This document shows, in pieces, positions 19,787 to 31,163 of a stretch of DNA of 64,000 nucleotides. The stretch is from the NCBI RefSeq assembly GCF_000698575.1, contig NZ_JFHD01000006.1, positions 1-64,000 on the forward strand, given 5' to 3'. Under the pieces are notes generated by a model. The model saw only the letters and a list, made by a program, of their open reading frames with translations. It ran no database searches and was not told the origin of the DNA. The first letter of the stretch is position 1; every line of letters starts with the position of its first letter. A program made the position numbers and the translations under genes. The stretch is from Caballeronia zhejiangensis (GTDB taxonomy: Bacteria; Pseudomonadota; Gammaproteobacteria; Burkholderiales; Burkholderiaceae).

Positions 19787-21181
19787 ATGAAGCACATCGT
19801 CAAACATATACATTTCGTCGGGATCGGCGGCGCGGGCATGAGCGGGATCGCCGAAGTGCTGCTCAATCTCGGCTATCACGTGAGCGGATCCGATCTTTCG
19901 AACGGCGCGGTCACCGAGCGTCTGCGTGCGCTTGGCGCGCGCGTCGAGATCGGTCATCACGAGCAGAACATCGAAGGCGCGAATGCGGTGGTCGTTTCGA
20001 CGGCCGTGCGTCCCGACAATCCAGAAGTGCTCGCGGCGCGGCATCGCCGCGTGCCGATCGTGCCGCGGGCCGTGATGCTCGCGGAACTCATGCGCCTGAA
20101 GCAGGGCATCGCCATCGCCGGCACGCACGGCAAAACGACGACGACTTCGCTCGTCGCGAGCGTGCTGGCGGCGGGCGGGCTCGATCCGACCTTCGTCATC
20201 GGCGGGCGGCTGAACAGCGCGGGCGCGAACGCGCGTCTCGGCACGGGCGATTTCATCGTCGCTGAAGCCGATGAGTCGGACGCTTCGTTCCTGAATCTTT
20301 TCCCGGTGATCGAAGTCATCACGAACATCGACGCCGATCACATGGACACCTACGGCCACGACTTCGCGCGGCTCAAGCAGGCGTTCATCGAGTTCACGCA
20401 TCGGCTGCCGTTCTACGGCATTGCCGTGCTATGCGTCGACGATCCGAACGTCCGCGAAATCCTGCCGTTCGTGTCGAAGCCGATCATCCGCTACGGTCTC
20501 GGCGCGGAAGCGCAAGTGCGCGCGGTGAACGTCGAGGCGCGCGACGGCCGCATGCATTTCACGACGCTGCGTGAAGACGCGCCGTCGCTCGACATCGTGC
20601 TGAATCTTCCGGGCACGCATAACGTGCAGAACGCGCTCGCGGCAATCGCGATCGCGACTGAACTCGAAGTCGCGGATGCCGATATCCAGCGTGCGCTCGC
20701 TGAATTCAACGGCGTGGGCCGTCGCTTCCAGCGTTACGGCGAAGTGAGCGCGGCGAGCGGCGAAGGCGCGTACACGCTCATCGACGACTACGGTCATCAC
20801 CCGGTCGAAATGGCCGCGACGATCGCGGCGGCGCGCGGCGCGTTTCCGGGGCGGCGTCTCGTGCTCGCGTTCCAGCCGCATCGCTATACGCGCACGCGCG
20901 ACTGTTTCGAGGATTTCGTGAAAGTGCTGTCGACGGTCGACGCCCTCGTGCTCACCGATGTCTATGCCGCCGGCGAAGCGCCCATCGTGGCCGCCGACGG
21001 CCGGGCGCTCGCGCGTGCGATCCGCGTCGCGGGCAAGGTGGAGCCGGTGTTCGTCGAGACGATCGACGAAGTGCCCGACGCGGTGACGACCATCGCGCGC
21101 AACGGCGACGTGGTGATCGCCATGGGCGCGGGTTCCATCGGCGGAGTGTGCGGCAAGCTGGCTAACCCCCAGCCTCAGTAA
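19787..21181 (+). CDS. murC: UDP-N-acetylmuramate:L-alanine ligase
   Basis: A 464-residue Mur ligase attaching the first amino acid of the stem peptide. The N-terminal UDP-binding [17 protein letters not shown] starts at residue 9, the ATP loop [14 protein letters not shown] is near 112, and [10 protein letters not shown] near 164 and DDYGHHPVE near 329 are typical. The ATG follows the murG TAA directly, with GGGAGG 8 nt before it. Confidence 0.96.
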   Translation: MKHIVKHIHFVGIGGAGMSGIAEVLLNLGYHVSGSDLSNGAVTERLRALGARVEIGHHEQNIEGANAVVVSTAVRPDNPEVLAARHRRVPIVPRAVMLAELMRLKQGIAIAGTHGKTTTTSLVASVLAAGGLDPTFVIGGRLNSAGANARLGTGDFIVAEADESDASFLNLFPVIEVITNIDADHMDTYGHDFARLKQAFIEFTHRLPFYGIAVLCVDDPNVREILPFVSKPIIRYGLGAEAQVRAVNVEARDGRMHFTTLREDAPSLDIVLNLPGTHNVQNALAAIAIATELEVADADIQRALAEFNGVGRRFQRYGEVSAASGEGAYTLIDDYGHHPVEMAATIAAARGAFPGRRLVLAFQPHRYTRTRDCFEDFVKVLSTVDALVLTDVYAAGEAPIVAADGRALARAIRVAGKVEPVFVETIDEVPDAVTTIARNGDVVIAMGAGSIGGVCGKLANPQPQ

Positions 21182-21191
21182 GAGCAAGACC

Positions 21192-22145
21192 ATGAGCAAT
21201 CAAGTGAATCAAATCGATCCGAAAGTCTTCGGCAAAGTCGCGGTGCTGCTCGGTGGCAATTCCGCCGAACGCGAGGTCTCGCTCAATTCCGGGCGCCTCG
21301 TGCTCGAAGGCTTGCGCGAGGCGGGCATCGACGCGCACGCGTTCGATCCGGCGCGGCATCCGCTTTCGGATCTGAAGGCGCAAGGCTTCGTGCGCGCGTT
21401 CATCGCGCTGCATGGCGGTTACGGCGAGAACGGGCAACTGCAGGGCGCGCTCGATTTCTACGGCATCCGCTATACGGGCAGCGGCGTGCTCGGCTCGGCG
21501 CTCGGCATGGACAAGCTGCGCACGAAGCTCGTGTGGCAGCAGACCGGCATTCCCACGCCGCCGTTCGAAACCGTCTTTCGCGGCGAAGACTACGCGGCGC
21601 GCGCGCAGGACATCATCGCGAAGCTCGGGCTGCCGCTCTTCGTCAAGCCGGCGAGCGAAGGATCGAGCGTCGCGGTCATCAAGGTGAAGAGCGCGGAGAC
21701 GCTCGTGCCCGCGCTCGAAGAAGCGGTGAATTACGACAAGATCGTGATCGTCGAGAAGAGCATCGAGGGCGGCGGCGAATTTACGTGCTGCATCGCGGGC
21801 GATCTCGACTTGCCGGTCATCAAGATCGTGCCGGCGGGCGAGTTCTACGACTATCACGCGAAGTACGTCGCGGACGACACGCAGTACCTGATTCCGTGCG
21901 GCCTGACCGAAGCAGAAGAGACGCGCATGAAGCAGCTGACGAAGCGCGCCTTCGAGATTCTCGGCTGCACCGACTGGGGTCGCGCGGACTTCATGCTCGA
22001 CTCGGACGGCAACCCGTATTTCCTCGAGGTGAACACGGCGCCCGGCATGACCGATCACTCGCTGCCGCCGAAAGCCGCGCGCGCGGTCGGCATCAGCTAC
22101 AAGGATCTCGTCGTGAAAGTGCTGTCGCTCACGCTGAAGAACTAG
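21192..22145 (+). CDS. ddl: D-alanine:D-alanine ligase
   Basis: A 317-residue ATP-grasp enzyme joining two D-alanines for MurF. N-terminal [19 protein letters not shown], the central [13 protein letters not shown], the ATP-binding [13 protein letters not shown], and the metal-binding [20 protein letters not shown] near the C-terminus are all present. It is the DdlB form normally found in dcw clusters. It starts 10 nt after murC. Confidence 0.95.
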   Translation: MSNQVNQIDPKVFGKVAVLLGGNSAEREVSLNSGRLVLEGLREAGIDAHAFDPARHPLSDLKAQGFVRAFIALHGGYGENGQLQGALDFYGIRYTGSGVLGSALGMDKLRTKLVWQQTGIPTPPFETVFRGEDYAARAQDIIAKLGLPLFVKPASEGSSVAVIKVKSAETLVPALEEAVNYDKIVIVEKSIEGGGEFTCCIAGDLDLPVIKIVPAGEFYDYHAKYVADDTQYLIPCGLTEAEETRMKQLTKRAFEILGCTDWGRADFMLDSDGNPYFLEVNTAPGMTDHSLPPKAARAVGISYKDLVVKVLSLTLKN

Positions 22146-22179
22146 GTCGATCACACACAGGACACGAACAAGCGAAACC

Positions 22180-22932
22180 ATGTGGAACAACGTTCGCCAA
22201 CTCAACCTCGCCGCCAACGGGCTGCACGTCGTGCTCGTGCTGCTGCTTCTCGGCGCCGCGGGGTACTGGGCGATCCAGCGTCCCGAGTTTCGCCTGCGCG
22301 AGATTCAGATCGACGGGGATACGGCGCACATCAGCTCGCCGGTCGTGCGGGCAAGCGTGATCGGTCATCTGAAGGGCAACTACTTCACGGTCGATCTCGA
22401 TGCGGCGCGCGCCGCGTTCGAGCAGGTGCCGTGGGTGCGCCACGCGAGCGTGCGCCGCGTATGGCCGAACGCGCTCGCGGTGACGCTCGAGGAATACAAG
22501 CCGCTCGGCACGTGGGGGAACGATCAACTGGTGAGCGTGGACGGCGATCTCTTCACCGCGAATCAGGGCGAACTCGACGACGATCTGCCAGCGTTCGACG
22601 GCCCCGAGGGCACGGCGAAGGAAGTGGTCGCGCGGTATCACGATTTCGAGAAGTGGTTCGCGCCGCTCGACGCGAAGCCGGAAGAAGTCACGCTGTCGCC
22701 GCGCTTCGCGTGGACGGTCAAGCTGTCGAACGGCACGCAGGTCGAACTCGGACGCGAGCGTAATCAGGACACGCTGAACGACCGTTGCAAGCGTTTCGTC
22801 GCGTCGTGGCCGTCCGTCACGGGACGCTGGGGGAAGGACATCGAATATGCGGATTTGCGGTACCCGAACGGCTTTGCCATACGAGCCGCGAACATGCGCT
22901 TCATCAACGACACCGACAAGGCCAAGAAGTAA
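22180..22932 (+). CDS. ftsQ: Cell division protein FtsQ
   Basis: A 250-residue bitopic protein: short cytoplasmic end, one membrane segment (about 13-33), then a periplasmic POTRA domain (FRLREIQIDGDTAHIS to about residue 105) and a beta domain that recruits FtsB and FtsL. The sequence PWVRHASVRRVWPNALAVTLEEYKP is typical of the POTRA/beta junction. It sits between ddl and ftsA, as in most proteobacteria. Confidence 0.93.
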   Translation: MWNNVRQLNLAANGLHVVLVLLLLGAAGYWAIQRPEFRLREIQIDGDTAHISSPVVRASVIGHLKGNYFTVDLDAARAAFEQVPWVRHASVRRVWPNALAVTLEEYKPLGTWGNDQLVSVDGDLFTANQGELDDDLPAFDGPEGTAKEVVARYHDFEKWFAPLDAKPEEVTLSPRFAWTVKLSNGTQVELGRERNQDTLNDRCKRFVASWPSVTGRWGKDIEYADLRYPNGFAIRAANMRFINDTDKAKK

Positions 22933-22958
22933 GCAGACATCACAGGCATGAGCACGCT

Positions 22959-24191
22959 ATGAGCAAAGACTACAAAGACCTGCTGGTTTCCCTCGACATC
23001 GGAACGTCGAAGGTGGTCGCGATCGTCGCCGAATTGAAGGGCGAAGGCCACTACGAGGTAATCGGACTCGGTCAGAGCGACTCGAAGGGGTTGAAGAAGG
23101 GCGTCGTGGTCAATATCGAGGCCACGGTGCAATCCATCCAGCGCGCGCTCGAAGAAGCCGAACTGATGGCGGATTGCAAGATCACAAACGTATTCACCGG
23201 GATCGCGGGCAGCCATATCCGCAGCTTCAATTCGAGCGGGATGGTCGCGATCAAGGACAAGGAGGTCACGCAGGCGGATGTCGCGCGCGTGATCGAAACG
23301 GCCAAGGCGATCAACATCCCGACCGATCAGCAGGTGCTGCATATCCTCACCCAGGAATTCATCATCGACGGGCAAGAGGATGTGCGCGAGCCGATCGGCA
23401 TGAGCGGCATCCGCCTCGAAGTGAAGGTGCACATCGTGACGGGCGCGGTGAGCGCGGCGCAGAACATCGTGAAGTGCGTGCGCCGCTGCGGCCTCGAAGT
23501 GAACGACCTCATTCTGCAGCCGCTCGCGTCGTCGCTTGCGGTGCTGACCGAGGACGAGAAGGAACTGGGCGTGGTGCTCGTCGATATCGGCGGCGGCACG
23601 ACGGACATCGCCATCTTCAGCGAAGGCGCGATCCGACATACGGCGGTGATTCCCATCGCGGGCGATCAGATCACGAGCGACGTCGCGATGGCGCTGCGCA
23701 CGCCGACGCCGGATGCGGAAGACATCAAGGTGAGCTACGGCATCGCGAAGCAGGCGCTCGCTGATCCGGACGAAATGATCGAAGTGCCGGGGCTGGGCGA
23801 GCGCGGTCCGCGCACGCTGTCGCGGCAGGCGCTGGCGGCGGTCGTGGAGCCGCGCGTCGAAGAGCTGTTCTCGCTGGTGCAGCAGGTCGTGCGCGAGTCG
23901 GGCTATGAAGAACTGCTGTCGAGCGGCGTCGTGCTGACCGGCGGCGCGGCGATGATGCCCGGCATGGTCGAGCTCGGCGAAGACATCTTCCTGAAACCGG
24001 TGCGCATCGGCGTGCCGGAATACGCGGGCGGCCTTGCCGATGTCGTGCGCAATCCGCGCTATTCGACGGCAATGGGCCTGCTCGCCGAAGGACGCTCGCA
24101 ACGCATGCGCGGCCGCAAGGTCGCGGTACAGAACGGTTCGATGGGACAAGTCTTCTCGCGGATGAAAGACTGGTTCCTCGGGAATTTCTAA
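22959..24191 (+). CDS. ftsA: Cell division protein FtsA
   Basis: A 410-residue actin-fold ATPase that tethers FtsZ to the inner membrane. Phosphate-1 motif VSLDIGTSKV begins at residue 9, the phosphate-2 motif VVLVDIGGGTTDIAIF is near 203, and the adenosine motif VVLTGGAAMMPGM is near 325. The C-terminal amphipathic helix that binds the membrane is MGQVFSRMKDWFLGNF. I chose the ATG at 22959; upstream in-frame codons overlap ftsQ and are not conserved. ftsZ follows after 117 bp. Confidence 0.95.
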   Translation: MSKDYKDLLVSLDIGTSKVVAIVAELKGEGHYEVIGLGQSDSKGLKKGVVVNIEATVQSIQRALEEAELMADCKITNVFTGIAGSHIRSFNSSGMVAIKDKEVTQADVARVIETAKAINIPTDQQVLHILTQEFIIDGQEDVREPIGMSGIRLEVKVHIVTGAVSAAQNIVKCVRRCGLEVNDLILQPLASSLAVLTEDEKELGVVLVDIGGGTTDIAIFSEGAIRHTAVIPIAGDQITSDVAMALRTPTPDAEDIKVSYGIAKQALADPDEMIEVPGLGERGPRTLSRQALAAVVEPRVEELFSLVQQVVRESGYEELLSSGVVLTGGAAMMPGMVELGEDIFLKPVRIGVPEYAGGLADVVRNPRYSTAMGLLAEGRSQRMRGRKVAVQNGSMGQVFSRMKDWFLGNF

Positions 24192-24308
24192 GCAATACGC
24201 AACACGCAACAAAAAGAATTTCGCGCCGGTACCGGCGGCTGGTGCGCGACAAGGGGTTGCCCGATCTCTCGTCGAATAACGCCGATCTTCATTCTTGACG
24301 GAGGCAAC

Positions 24309-25520
24309 ATGGATTTCGAAATGCTGGAAACGGAAACCAACGGAACGATCATCAAGGTCGTGGGCGTTGGTGGTGCTGGCGGCAACGCGGTTCAGCACAT
24401 GATCAACCGCGGCGTGCAGGGCGTCGACTTCATCGTGATGAACACCGACGCGCAAGCGCTCGCCCGTTCGCGCGCGCCGGCGGTTCTGCAACTGGGCATG
24501 ACCGGTCTCGGCGCTGGCGCGAAGCCGGAGAAGGGCAAGGAAGCGGCGGAAGACGCGCGCGAGCGTATCGCCGACGCACTGCGCGGCGCGCACATGGTGT
24601 TCATCACCGCGGGCATGGGCGGCGGCACGGGCACGGGCGCGGCGCCGGTGGTCGCGCAGATCGCCAAGGAAATGGGCATTCTCACCGTTGGCGTCGTGAG
24701 CAAGCCGTTCGAGTTCGAAGGCGGCCGCCGCATGCGCGTCGCGGAAGCGGGCTCGCAGCAACTGGAGGATCACGTCGACTCGCTGATCGTCGTGCTGAAC
24801 GACAAGCTGTTCGAGGTGATGGGCGATGACGCCGAGATGGACAAGTGCTTCCAGTGCGCGGACGACGTGCTGAACAACGCTGTCGCCGGTATCGCTGAAA
24901 TCATCAATGTCGATGGTCTCGTGAACGTCGACTTCGAAGACGTGAAGACGGTGATGGGCGAGCAGGGCAAGGCGATGATGGGCACGGCGACGGTTGCCGG
25001 CGTCGATCGCGCGCGTCTCGCCGCGGAACAGGCGGTCGCGAGTCCGCTGCTGGAAGGCGTGGATCTGTCGGGTGCGCGCGGCGTGCTGGTGAATATCACG
25101 TCGAGCCGTTCGCTGCGTCTGTCGGAAACGCGTGAAGTGATGAACACCATCAAGTCCTACGCAGCCGACGATGCAACGGTCATCTTCGGCGCCGTGTACG
25201 ACGACGCGATGGGCGACGCGCTGCGCGTGACGGTGGTGGCGACGGGCCTGGGCCGCGCGGCGAAGAAGCAGCAGCAAGCGCCGATGACCCTCCTGCGCAC
25301 GGGCACCGACAATCAGCCGGTCGCACACGCGCATCACGCCGCCGCGCACAATTCGTACGGTACGCAGCACGGTCAGAGCACGACGGATTACGGTCAGCTC
25401 GACACGCCGGCAGTGTGGCGCTCGACGCGTGAAACGGCGGCTTCGCACGTGCAGGCGCTGCAGGAAAAAGGCGTCGATACTTACGACATTCCGGCGTTCC
25501 TGCGCAAGCAGGCGGACTGA
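24309..25520 (+). CDS. ftsZ: Cell division GTPase FtsZ
   Basis: A 403-residue tubulin homologue that forms the Z-ring. The N-terminal GVGGAGGNAV loop starts at residue 19 and the tubulin signature GGGTGTG is at 104-110. A roughly 55-residue linker rich in His, Gln and Ala (about 330-385) leads to the conserved C-terminal peptide DIPAFLRKQAD, the docking site for FtsA and ZapD (zapD is also in this window). GGAGG lies 6 nt before the ATG. Last gene of the dcw cluster; no intrinsic terminator follows. Confidence 0.97.
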   Translation: MDFEMLETETNGTIIKVVGVGGAGGNAVQHMINRGVQGVDFIVMNTDAQALARSRAPAVLQLGMTGLGAGAKPEKGKEAAEDARERIADALRGAHMVFITAGMGGGTGTGAAPVVAQIAKEMGILTVGVVSKPFEFEGGRRMRVAEAGSQQLEDHVDSLIVVLNDKLFEVMGDDAEMDKCFQCADDVLNNAVAGIAEIINVDGLVNVDFEDVKTVMGEQGKAMMGTATVAGVDRARLAAEQAVASPLLEGVDLSGARGVLVNITSSRSLRLSETREVMNTIKSYAADDATVIFGAVYDDAMGDALRVTVVATGLGRAAKKQQQAPMTLLRTGTDNQPVAHAHHAAAHNSYGTQHGQSTTDYGQLDTPAVWRSTRETAASHVQALQEKGVDTYDIPAFLRKQAD

Positions 25521-25805
25521 GCGAAGCGCACGTTATTTGCTGCTGAGTTCGTGACGAAGCGGCACACCGCGTGCACGCGCTGAACGTCCGGCGCGCACGA
25601 TGCAGGCTTCGCGTGGGGCGACTGTCCAAGGCCGCGTCCTGATGCAAAACGGACGCCGGGCCGTGGCCAGCCGACCTCCACGAATCTGCCCCTGACGTCG
25701 AGGAAGGCAGAGTGAAGCCGAAATCGCTGCGGAGACTTTCGGCGCGGTTGCGGGACGATGCGATCGCGAGGATGTCCGCGAGCACTGATGAGGGAAGGAC
25801 CGAGC

Positions 25806-26309
25806 ATGATCAAAGTGGGTGAAACGTTGCCCGACGTGCGTCTCTTCGAGTTCGTCGACGAGGCCACCGAGGGCTGTGCCGTGGGACCGAATGCGTTCCC
25901 GGTGCGCGAGCGGAGCGCAGGCAAGCGCGTGGTGATCTTCGGATTGCCGGGCGCGTTCACGCCGACGTGCTCCGCCAGACACGTGCCCGGCTATGTCGAA
26001 GCGGCGGCGGATTTGTCCGCGGCAGGCATCGACGAAGTCTGGTGCGTTTCCGTCAACGACGCGTTCGTCATGAACGCGTGGGGACGCGATCTTCAAACCG
26101 CGGGCAAGGTGAAGATGATTGCGGACGGCAGTGCGCGTTTCACTCAGGCACTCGGACTGGATCAGGATTTGTCCGAGCGTGGCATGGGAATCCGTTCCCA
26201 GCGCTACGCGATGGTGGTCGACGACGGCGTGGTCAAGACGCTGAATGTCGAAGCGCCCGGCAAGTTCGAAGTCAGCGACGCTCGCAGTATCCTGGCGACG
26301 TTGCGCTGA
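25806..26309 (+). CDS. Peroxiredoxin (Prx5/AhpE-like, redoxin fold)
   Basis: A 167-residue thiol peroxidase. The active-site block PGAFTPTCSARHVPGY places the peroxidatic cysteine at residue 55, with the conserved Thr/Arg environment of the Prx5 subfamily; no resolving cysteine partner is obvious. ATG at 25806 is preferred because the fold begins with IKVGETLPDVRLFEF. It lies between ftsZ and lpxC, a common position in this family, and probably reduces hydroperoxides with glutathione or glutaredoxin (inference from family). Confidence 0.9.
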   Translation: MIKVGETLPDVRLFEFVDEATEGCAVGPNAFPVRERSAGKRVVIFGLPGAFTPTCSARHVPGYVEAAADLSAAGIDEVWCVSVNDAFVMNAWGRDLQTAGKVKMIADGSARFTQALGLDQDLSERGMGIRSQRYAMVVDDGVVKTLNVEAPGKFEVSDARSILATLR

Positions 26310-26479
26310 GTGCAGCGGCGCGCCGCGTTGCCCGCGCGCAACGCTTGAAGCGCCCTCGCATTGAGCTGCAATTTGGGGCCGATGACCGGAAATGCCTCCA
26401 TTCCGGCCATCGGCCCGTTCTACTTCACAAATCCTTCGCCTTGGCGTAACACAGGGAAACAGTTGATACCACCTGGATC

Positions 26480-26508
26480 AGGACGGCATGCGGCGAATGG
26501 AGTATAAT
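26480..26508 (+). promoter_or_regulatory. Probable lpxC promoter
   Basis: A perfect TATAAT (26503-26508) lies 65 nt before the lpxC ATG. At 17-bp spacing upstream is AGGACG (26480-26485), a weak -35 with the central GAC. Confidence 0.5.
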
Positions 26509-26573
26509 TCGACCTATTAGAATTTAACGCACGATTAATTTCCTTTATAGGATCTTGAATCGGAAAGAACATC

Positions 26574-27491
26574 ATGTTGAAGCAGCGAACAATCAAGACC
26601 GTCGTCAAAACCGTGGGGATCGGGCTCCATTCCGGCCGCAAGGTCGACCTGACCCTGCGCCCAGCGCCGATCGGGACGGGCATCGTCTTTTCGCGTATCG
26701 ACCTGCCCGAGCCGGTCGATATTCCCGCGTCCGCGATGGCGATTGGCGACACGCGTCTCGCTTCCGTGCTGCAGAAGGACGGCGCGCGCGTCTCGACCAT
26801 CGAGCATTTGATGTCGGCGTGCGCGGGCCTCGGCATCGACAATCTGTATGTCGATGTGACCGCCGAGGAAATCCCGATCATGGACGGCAGCGCGGCATCG
26901 TTCGTGTTTCTGATTCAATCGGCGGGTATCGAAGAGCAGAACGCGCCGAAGCAATTCATCAAGGTGACGAAGCCCATCGAAGTACGCGACGGCGACAAAT
27001 TCGCGCGCCTGGAACCGTATTTCGGCTTCAAGCTGAGCTTCACGATCGATTTCCGCCATCCGGCCGTCGACAAGACCGGTCAGGCGCTCGAAGTGGATTT
27101 CGCGACCACGTCGTATGTGCGTGAAATCGCGCGCGCCCGCACGTTCGGCTTCGCGCATGAAGTGGAGATGATGCGCGAACTGGGGCTCGCGCGCGGCGGC
27201 AGCATGGACAACGCGATCGTGCTCGACGAGTACCGCATCCTCAACAATGACGGCCTGCGTTACGACGACGAATTCGTGAAGCACAAGATGCTCGACGCGA
27301 TCGGCGACCTGTACGTGGTCGGCCGTCCGTTGCTGGCGTCGTACAAGGCGTACAAGGGCGGTCACGCGATGAACAACATGCTGCTGCGTGAGTTGCTCGC
27401 GAACGAAGACGCTTATGAAATCGTCACATTTGAAGATACGAAAACCGCACCGCGCGGTTTCGGTTTCGACACGCAGACCGCGTTTGCTTAA
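26574..27491 (+). CDS. lpxC: UDP-3-O-acyl-N-acetylglucosamine deacetylase
   Basis: A 305-residue zinc enzyme, the committed step of lipid A synthesis. Zinc ligands are His78 (in TIEHLMSA), His237 and Asp241 (HKMLD), with Glu77 as the catalytic base and His264 as the second catalytic residue. The [14 protein letters not shown] block (101-114) is conserved. It has its own TATAAT upstream and a terminator downstream, so it is probably monocistronic rather than part of the dcw transcript. Confidence 0.96.
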   Translation: MLKQRTIKTVVKTVGIGLHSGRKVDLTLRPAPIGTGIVFSRIDLPEPVDIPASAMAIGDTRLASVLQKDGARVSTIEHLMSACAGLGIDNLYVDVTAEEIPIMDGSAASFVFLIQSAGIEEQNAPKQFIKVTKPIEVRDGDKFARLEPYFGFKLSFTIDFRHPAVDKTGQALEVDFATTSYVREIARARTFGFAHEVEMMRELGLARGGSMDNAIVLDEYRILNNDGLRYDDEFVKHKMLDAIGDLYVVGRPLLASYKAYKGGHAMNNMLLRELLANEDAYEIVTFEDTKTAPRGFGFDTQTAFA

Positions 27492-27516
27492 CTGAAAGCC
27501 TCAACGGATGAACAAG

Positions 27517-27547
27517 AATGAGCGGCCGGGCGCCGCTCATTTTTTTT
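27517..27547 (+). terminator. Intrinsic terminator of lpxC
   Basis: A 10-bp perfect stem (AATGAGCGGC/GCCGCTCATT) with a 5-nt loop is followed by seven more T. The stop codon of the convergent dciA-like gene lies inside the downstream arm. Confidence 0.9.
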
Positions 27548-28022
27548 GTCCGCGCGCCTGATGCCGCTCCGCCATCCGCGCGAGCGCTTCCTGTAGAGGC
27601 GACGGCTCGAGCGAGGCCGCCAGATCATGCAGCGCCGTTGCGCCCGCCGCCGACATGCGCGCCTGCTTCGGCGGCGCGGATTCTTTCATCGGCTGCGGAC
27701 GGACGCGGATTTTCAGCGCGTTGACGGCCCAGCCGCGTTGTTGCAGGTCGGAAAGCAGACGCGGCTCGATATGCCGCAGCCGCGCCGCCAGCGCGTTGTG
27801 CGCGGCGAAAAGCGCGAGGACTCCGTCCTTGATGAAACCCGGTTCCACGTTCGACGCCAGATAATCCGGCAAAAGCGAGCTCAGATCGCGCTGCAGCGCC
27901 GCCACTTGCTCGACGCCCGCGCGCAACGCGCGGAACGCATCGGTGCGATCGAGGACGTCGGCGACGGCTTGCGGCCGCCGCGGATCGAAACCCGATCTTG
28001 AATTCGTAGAAAAGCGGCTCAT
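27537..28022 (-). CDS. DUF721/DciA-like protein
   Basis: A 161-residue protein with the DUF721 domain (about residues 20-105: LASNVEPGFIKDGVLALFAAHNALAARLRHIEPRLLSDL), the family named DciA for loading the replicative helicase in bacteria lacking DnaC. The C-terminal 50 residues are basic and alanine-rich. The pattern of hydrophobic positions and placement next to secA and lpxC match annotated DUF721 proteins of this clade. Helicase loading by this protein is inferred from the family. Confidence 0.75.
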   Translation of the reverse strand: MSRFSTNSRSGFDPRRPQAVADVLDRTDAFRALRAGVEQVAALQRDLSSLLPDYLASNVEPGFIKDGVLALFAAHNALAARLRHIEPRLLSDLQQRGWAVNALKIRVRPQPMKESAPPKQARMSAAGATALHDLAASLEPSPLQEALARMAERHQARGQKK

Positions 28023-28183
28023 TTTTGTATAGGCGCAGGCCCGACGGAACGGTTCGATTGTACGCGAGGCGGCCAGATGCTTCGGGCGGGGAAACGAGTT
28101 TCGCCCGAGCTTTCAGCGGGTTGACTGTCGCGTTCCGTCTACGCACGCGCGGGCACGCCGACGCAAGGTCTGCCAAACTCACA

Positions 28184-28192
28184 TGCTAAAAT
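28184..28192 (+). promoter_or_regulatory. Possible extended -10 element of secA
   Basis: TGCTAAAAT matches an extended -10 (TGn before TAAAAT), 107 nt upstream of the secA ATG. No clear -35 is seen. Confidence 0.4.
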
Positions 28193-28298
28193 TCCCGATT
28201 CGAATTTCACCTTATGGACTTAAGTCGCCGAGGTTCTCCGAGCCCGGACGCAGCTTTGTGCTGTGGCCGTCCGAAGCCGCGACGCAGACACTGATCCG

Positions 28299-31112
28299 AT
28301 GACGACCGGTTTCCTTCAGAAGATTTTTGGCAGCCGCAATCAGCGGCTGGTCAAGCAGTATCAAAAGACCGTTGCGGCAATCAATGCCCTCGAGCCGACC
28401 GTCGAGAAGTATTCGGACGACCAGCTGCGCGCCAAGACCGATGAGTTCCGCCAGCGCGTCGCGGGCGGCGAATCGCTCGACGTGATCCTGCCCGAGGCGT
28501 TCGCGGTCTGCCGCGAGGCGAGCAAGCGCGTCCTGAAGATGCGCCACTTCGACGTGCAGCTCATCGGCGGCATGGTCCTGCATTACGGCAAGATTGCGGA
28601 AATGCGTACCGGCGAGGGCAAGACGCTCGTCGCGACGCTCGCCGCGTATTTGAATGCGCTGTCGGGCCGCGGCGTGCACGTCGTGACGGTGAACGACTAC
28701 CTCGCCCAGCGCGATGCCGAATGGATGGCGCGCCTCTACAACTTCCTCGGTCTGTCGTGCGGCGTGAATCTGTCGCAGATGGAACACTCGCAGAAGCAGG
28801 AAGCGTACGCGGCGGACATCACGTACGGCACGAACAACGAGTTCGGTTTCGATTATCTGCGCGACAACATGGTCTACGAGACCAACGCGCGCGTGCAGCG
28901 GCCGCTCAATTTCGCGATCGTCGACGAAGTGGACTCGATCCTCATCGACGAGGCACGCACGCCGCTCATCATCTCCGGTCAGGCTGAAGATCACACCGAT
29001 CTCTACGTGCGCATGAACGCGCTGCCGCCGCTGCTCGAGCAGCAGATCGGCGAAGAGAAGGCCGACGGCACCGGCGTCGAAAAGCCGGGCGATTACACGC
29101 TCGATGAAAAAGCGCGTCAGGTGTTCCTGACCGAATCGGGCCACGAGAAGGCCGAGCGCCTGCTCGCCGAGTGGGGTTTGATCGGCGAAGGCGAGAGTCT
29201 CTACGCGCCGCAGAACATCACGCTGATGCACCACATCTATGCCGCGTTGCGCGCGCATACGCTTTTCCTGCGCGATCAGCACTACGTGGTGCAGAACGGC
29301 GAAGTCGTGATCGTCGACGAATTCACCGGCCGCATGATGACCGGCCGCCGCTGGTCGGACGGTCTGCATCAGGCGGTCGAAGCGAAGGAACACGTCCAGA
29401 TTCAGGCCGAGAACCAGACGCTCGCGTCCATCACGCTGCAGAACTATTTCCGCATGTACTCGAAGCTGTCCGGCATGACCGGCACGGCGGACACGGAAGC
29501 CTACGAATTCAACGAAATCTACGGCCTCGAAACGGTCGTGATTCCGACCAACCGTCCGCCGAAGCGCGTCGACAAGCAGGATCAGATCTACAAGACGTCG
29601 AAAGAGCGTTACGACGCGGTGATTCGCGACATCCGCGATTGCGTCGAGCGCGGTCAGCCGACGCTCGTCGGCACAACGTCGATCGAAGCGTCCGAATTGC
29701 TGTCGCATCTGCTCACGCAGGCGGGCGTGAAGCACGAAGTGCTCAACGCCAAGCAGCACGCGCGCGAAGCGGCGATCGTCGCGGAAGCGGGCCGTCCGGC
29801 CGCCGTCACGATCGCGACGAACATGGCCGGCCGCGGCACGGACATCGTGCTTGGCGGCAACGTCGAGAAGCAGGCGTCGTTCATCGAAGCGGATCTCTCG
29901 ATCCCCGAGAACGAGAAAGCCGCGCGCATCCAGAAGCTGCACGACGAATGGCAGGCGCTGCACGATCACGTGAAGGCGGCGGGCGGTCTGCATATCATCG
30001 GCACCGAGCGTCACGAGTCGCGCCGTATCGACAACCAGCTGCGCGGCCGCGCGGGCCGTCAGGGCGATCCGGGTTCGTCGCGCTTCTATCTGTCGCTGGA
30101 CGATCCGCTTCTGCGCATTTTCGCGGGCGACCGCGTGCGCGCGATCATGGATCGCCTGAAGATGCCGGAAGGCGAGCCGATCGAAGCAGGCATGGTCACG
30201 CGTTCGATCGAAGGCGCGCAGCGCAAGGTCGAAGCGCGCAACTTCGACATCCGCAAGCAACTGCTCGAATACGACGACGTCGCGAACGATCAGCGCAAGG
30301 TCATCTATCAGCAGCGTAACGAACTGCTCGAAGCGAACGACGTGCAGGAAACCATCGCGGCGATGCGTCAAAGCGTGATCGGCGACGTCGTGCGAACCTT
30401 CGTGCCGGCGGGCAGCATCGAAGAGCAGTGGGAAGCGCCGGAGCTGGAAGAAGTGCTGCGCAACGACTGGTCGCTCGATCTCGCGGTTCAGGAGATGATC
30501 AACGAGTCGAATTCGATCGACGCGGAAGAAATTTGCGAAGCCGTGCTCGCCGCCGCCGACGAAGCGTACGAAGCGAAGGTCGCGATGGTCGGCCGCGAAT
30601 CGTTCAGCGCGTTCGAGCGCTCGATCATGCTGCAGACGCTCGATAGCCGCTGGCGCGAGCATCTCGCCGCGCTCGATCACTTGCGGCAGGGCATCCATCT
30701 GCGCGGCTATGCGCAGAAGAACCCGAAGCAGGAATACAAGCGCGAGGCGTTCGAACTGTTCGCCGCGATGCTCGACGCCGTGAAGCAGGAAGTCACGCGC
30801 GTCGTGATGAACGTGCAGATCCAGTCGCCGGAGCAGCTCGAAGAAGCCGCCGAGCAGTACGAAGAGAAAGGCAGCCATCTGGAAAACGTGTCGTTCACGC
30901 ACGCGGATTTCAACGCGCCGGCCGCCGAGCCGACGCCCGCCGCAGCGGCGGCGAGCGCCACCGCGCAGATGGTCAGCCAGGCGATGGCCGCGGGCGACGA
31001 CATCAGCGTGGCGACGCGTCCTTCGGACGACGTGCCGAAGGTCGGCCGCAACGATCCGTGCCCGTGCGGCAGCGGCAAGAAGTACAAGAACTGTCACGGC
31101 AAGCTGGTGTAA
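28299..31112 (+). CDS. secA: Protein translocase ATPase SecA
   Basis: A 937-residue motor that drives unfolded preproteins through SecYEG. The Walker A region MRTGEGKT ends at residue 109 and the [16 protein letters not shown] block is near 207-222. The motor-2 arginine-finger region is [26 protein letters not shown]. The C-terminal zinc/SecB-binding tail has Cys921, Cys923, Cys932 and His933, after a proline/alanine-rich linker. I chose the ATG at 28299; upstream in-frame codons are not conserved. It is followed by a stem-loop terminator. Confidence 0.97.
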   Translation: MTTGFLQKIFGSRNQRLVKQYQKTVAAINALEPTVEKYSDDQLRAKTDEFRQRVAGGESLDVILPEAFAVCREASKRVLKMRHFDVQLIGGMVLHYGKIAEMRTGEGKTLVATLAAYLNALSGRGVHVVTVNDYLAQRDAEWMARLYNFLGLSCGVNLSQMEHSQKQEAYAADITYGTNNEFGFDYLRDNMVYETNARVQRPLNFAIVDEVDSILIDEARTPLIISGQAEDHTDLYVRMNALPPLLEQQIGEEKADGTGVEKPGDYTLDEKARQVFLTESGHEKAERLLAEWGLIGEGESLYAPQNITLMHHIYAALRAHTLFLRDQHYVVQNGEVVIVDEFTGRMMTGRRWSDGLHQAVEAKEHVQIQAENQTLASITLQNYFRMYSKLSGMTGTADTEAYEFNEIYGLETVVIPTNRPPKRVDKQDQIYKTSKERYDAVIRDIRDCVERGQPTLVGTTSIEASELLSHLLTQAGVKHEVLNAKQHAREAAIVAEAGRPAAVTIATNMAGRGTDIVLGGNVEKQASFIEADLSIPENEKAARIQKLHDEWQALHDHVKAAGGLHIIGTERHESRRIDNQLRGRAGRQGDPGSSRFYLSLDDPLLRIFAGDRVRAIMDRLKMPEGEPIEAGMVTRSIEGAQRKVEARNFDIRKQLLEYDDVANDQRKVIYQQRNELLEANDVQETIAAMRQSVIGDVVRTFVPAGSIEEQWEAPELEEVLRNDWSLDLAVQEMINESNSIDAEEICEAVLAAADEAYEAKVAMVGRESFSAFERSIMLQTLDSRWREHLAALDHLRQGIHLRGYAQKNPKQEYKREAFELFAAMLDAVKQEVTRVVMNVQIQSPEQLEEAAEQYEEKGSHLENVSFTHADFNAPAAEPTPAAAAASATAQMVSQAMAAGDDISVATRPSDDVPKVGRNDPCPCGSGKKYKNCHGKLV

Positions 31113-31131
31113 TCGGCTCGTGACCTGACGA

Positions 31132-31163
31132 ACAAGCGACGCAGCGATGCGTCGTTTGTCTTT
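31132..31163 (+). terminator. Probable terminator of secA
   Basis: A 12-bp stem (ACAAGCGACGCA with TGCGTCGTTTGT, one G-T pair) with a GCGA tetraloop, 19 nt after the secA stop. The T tail is short (CTTT). Confidence 0.7.

Noticed and set aside
28263-28298. An in-frame SecA start 12 codons upstream
   Set aside because: Adds an unconserved charged tail; the family start is at [11 protein letters not shown].
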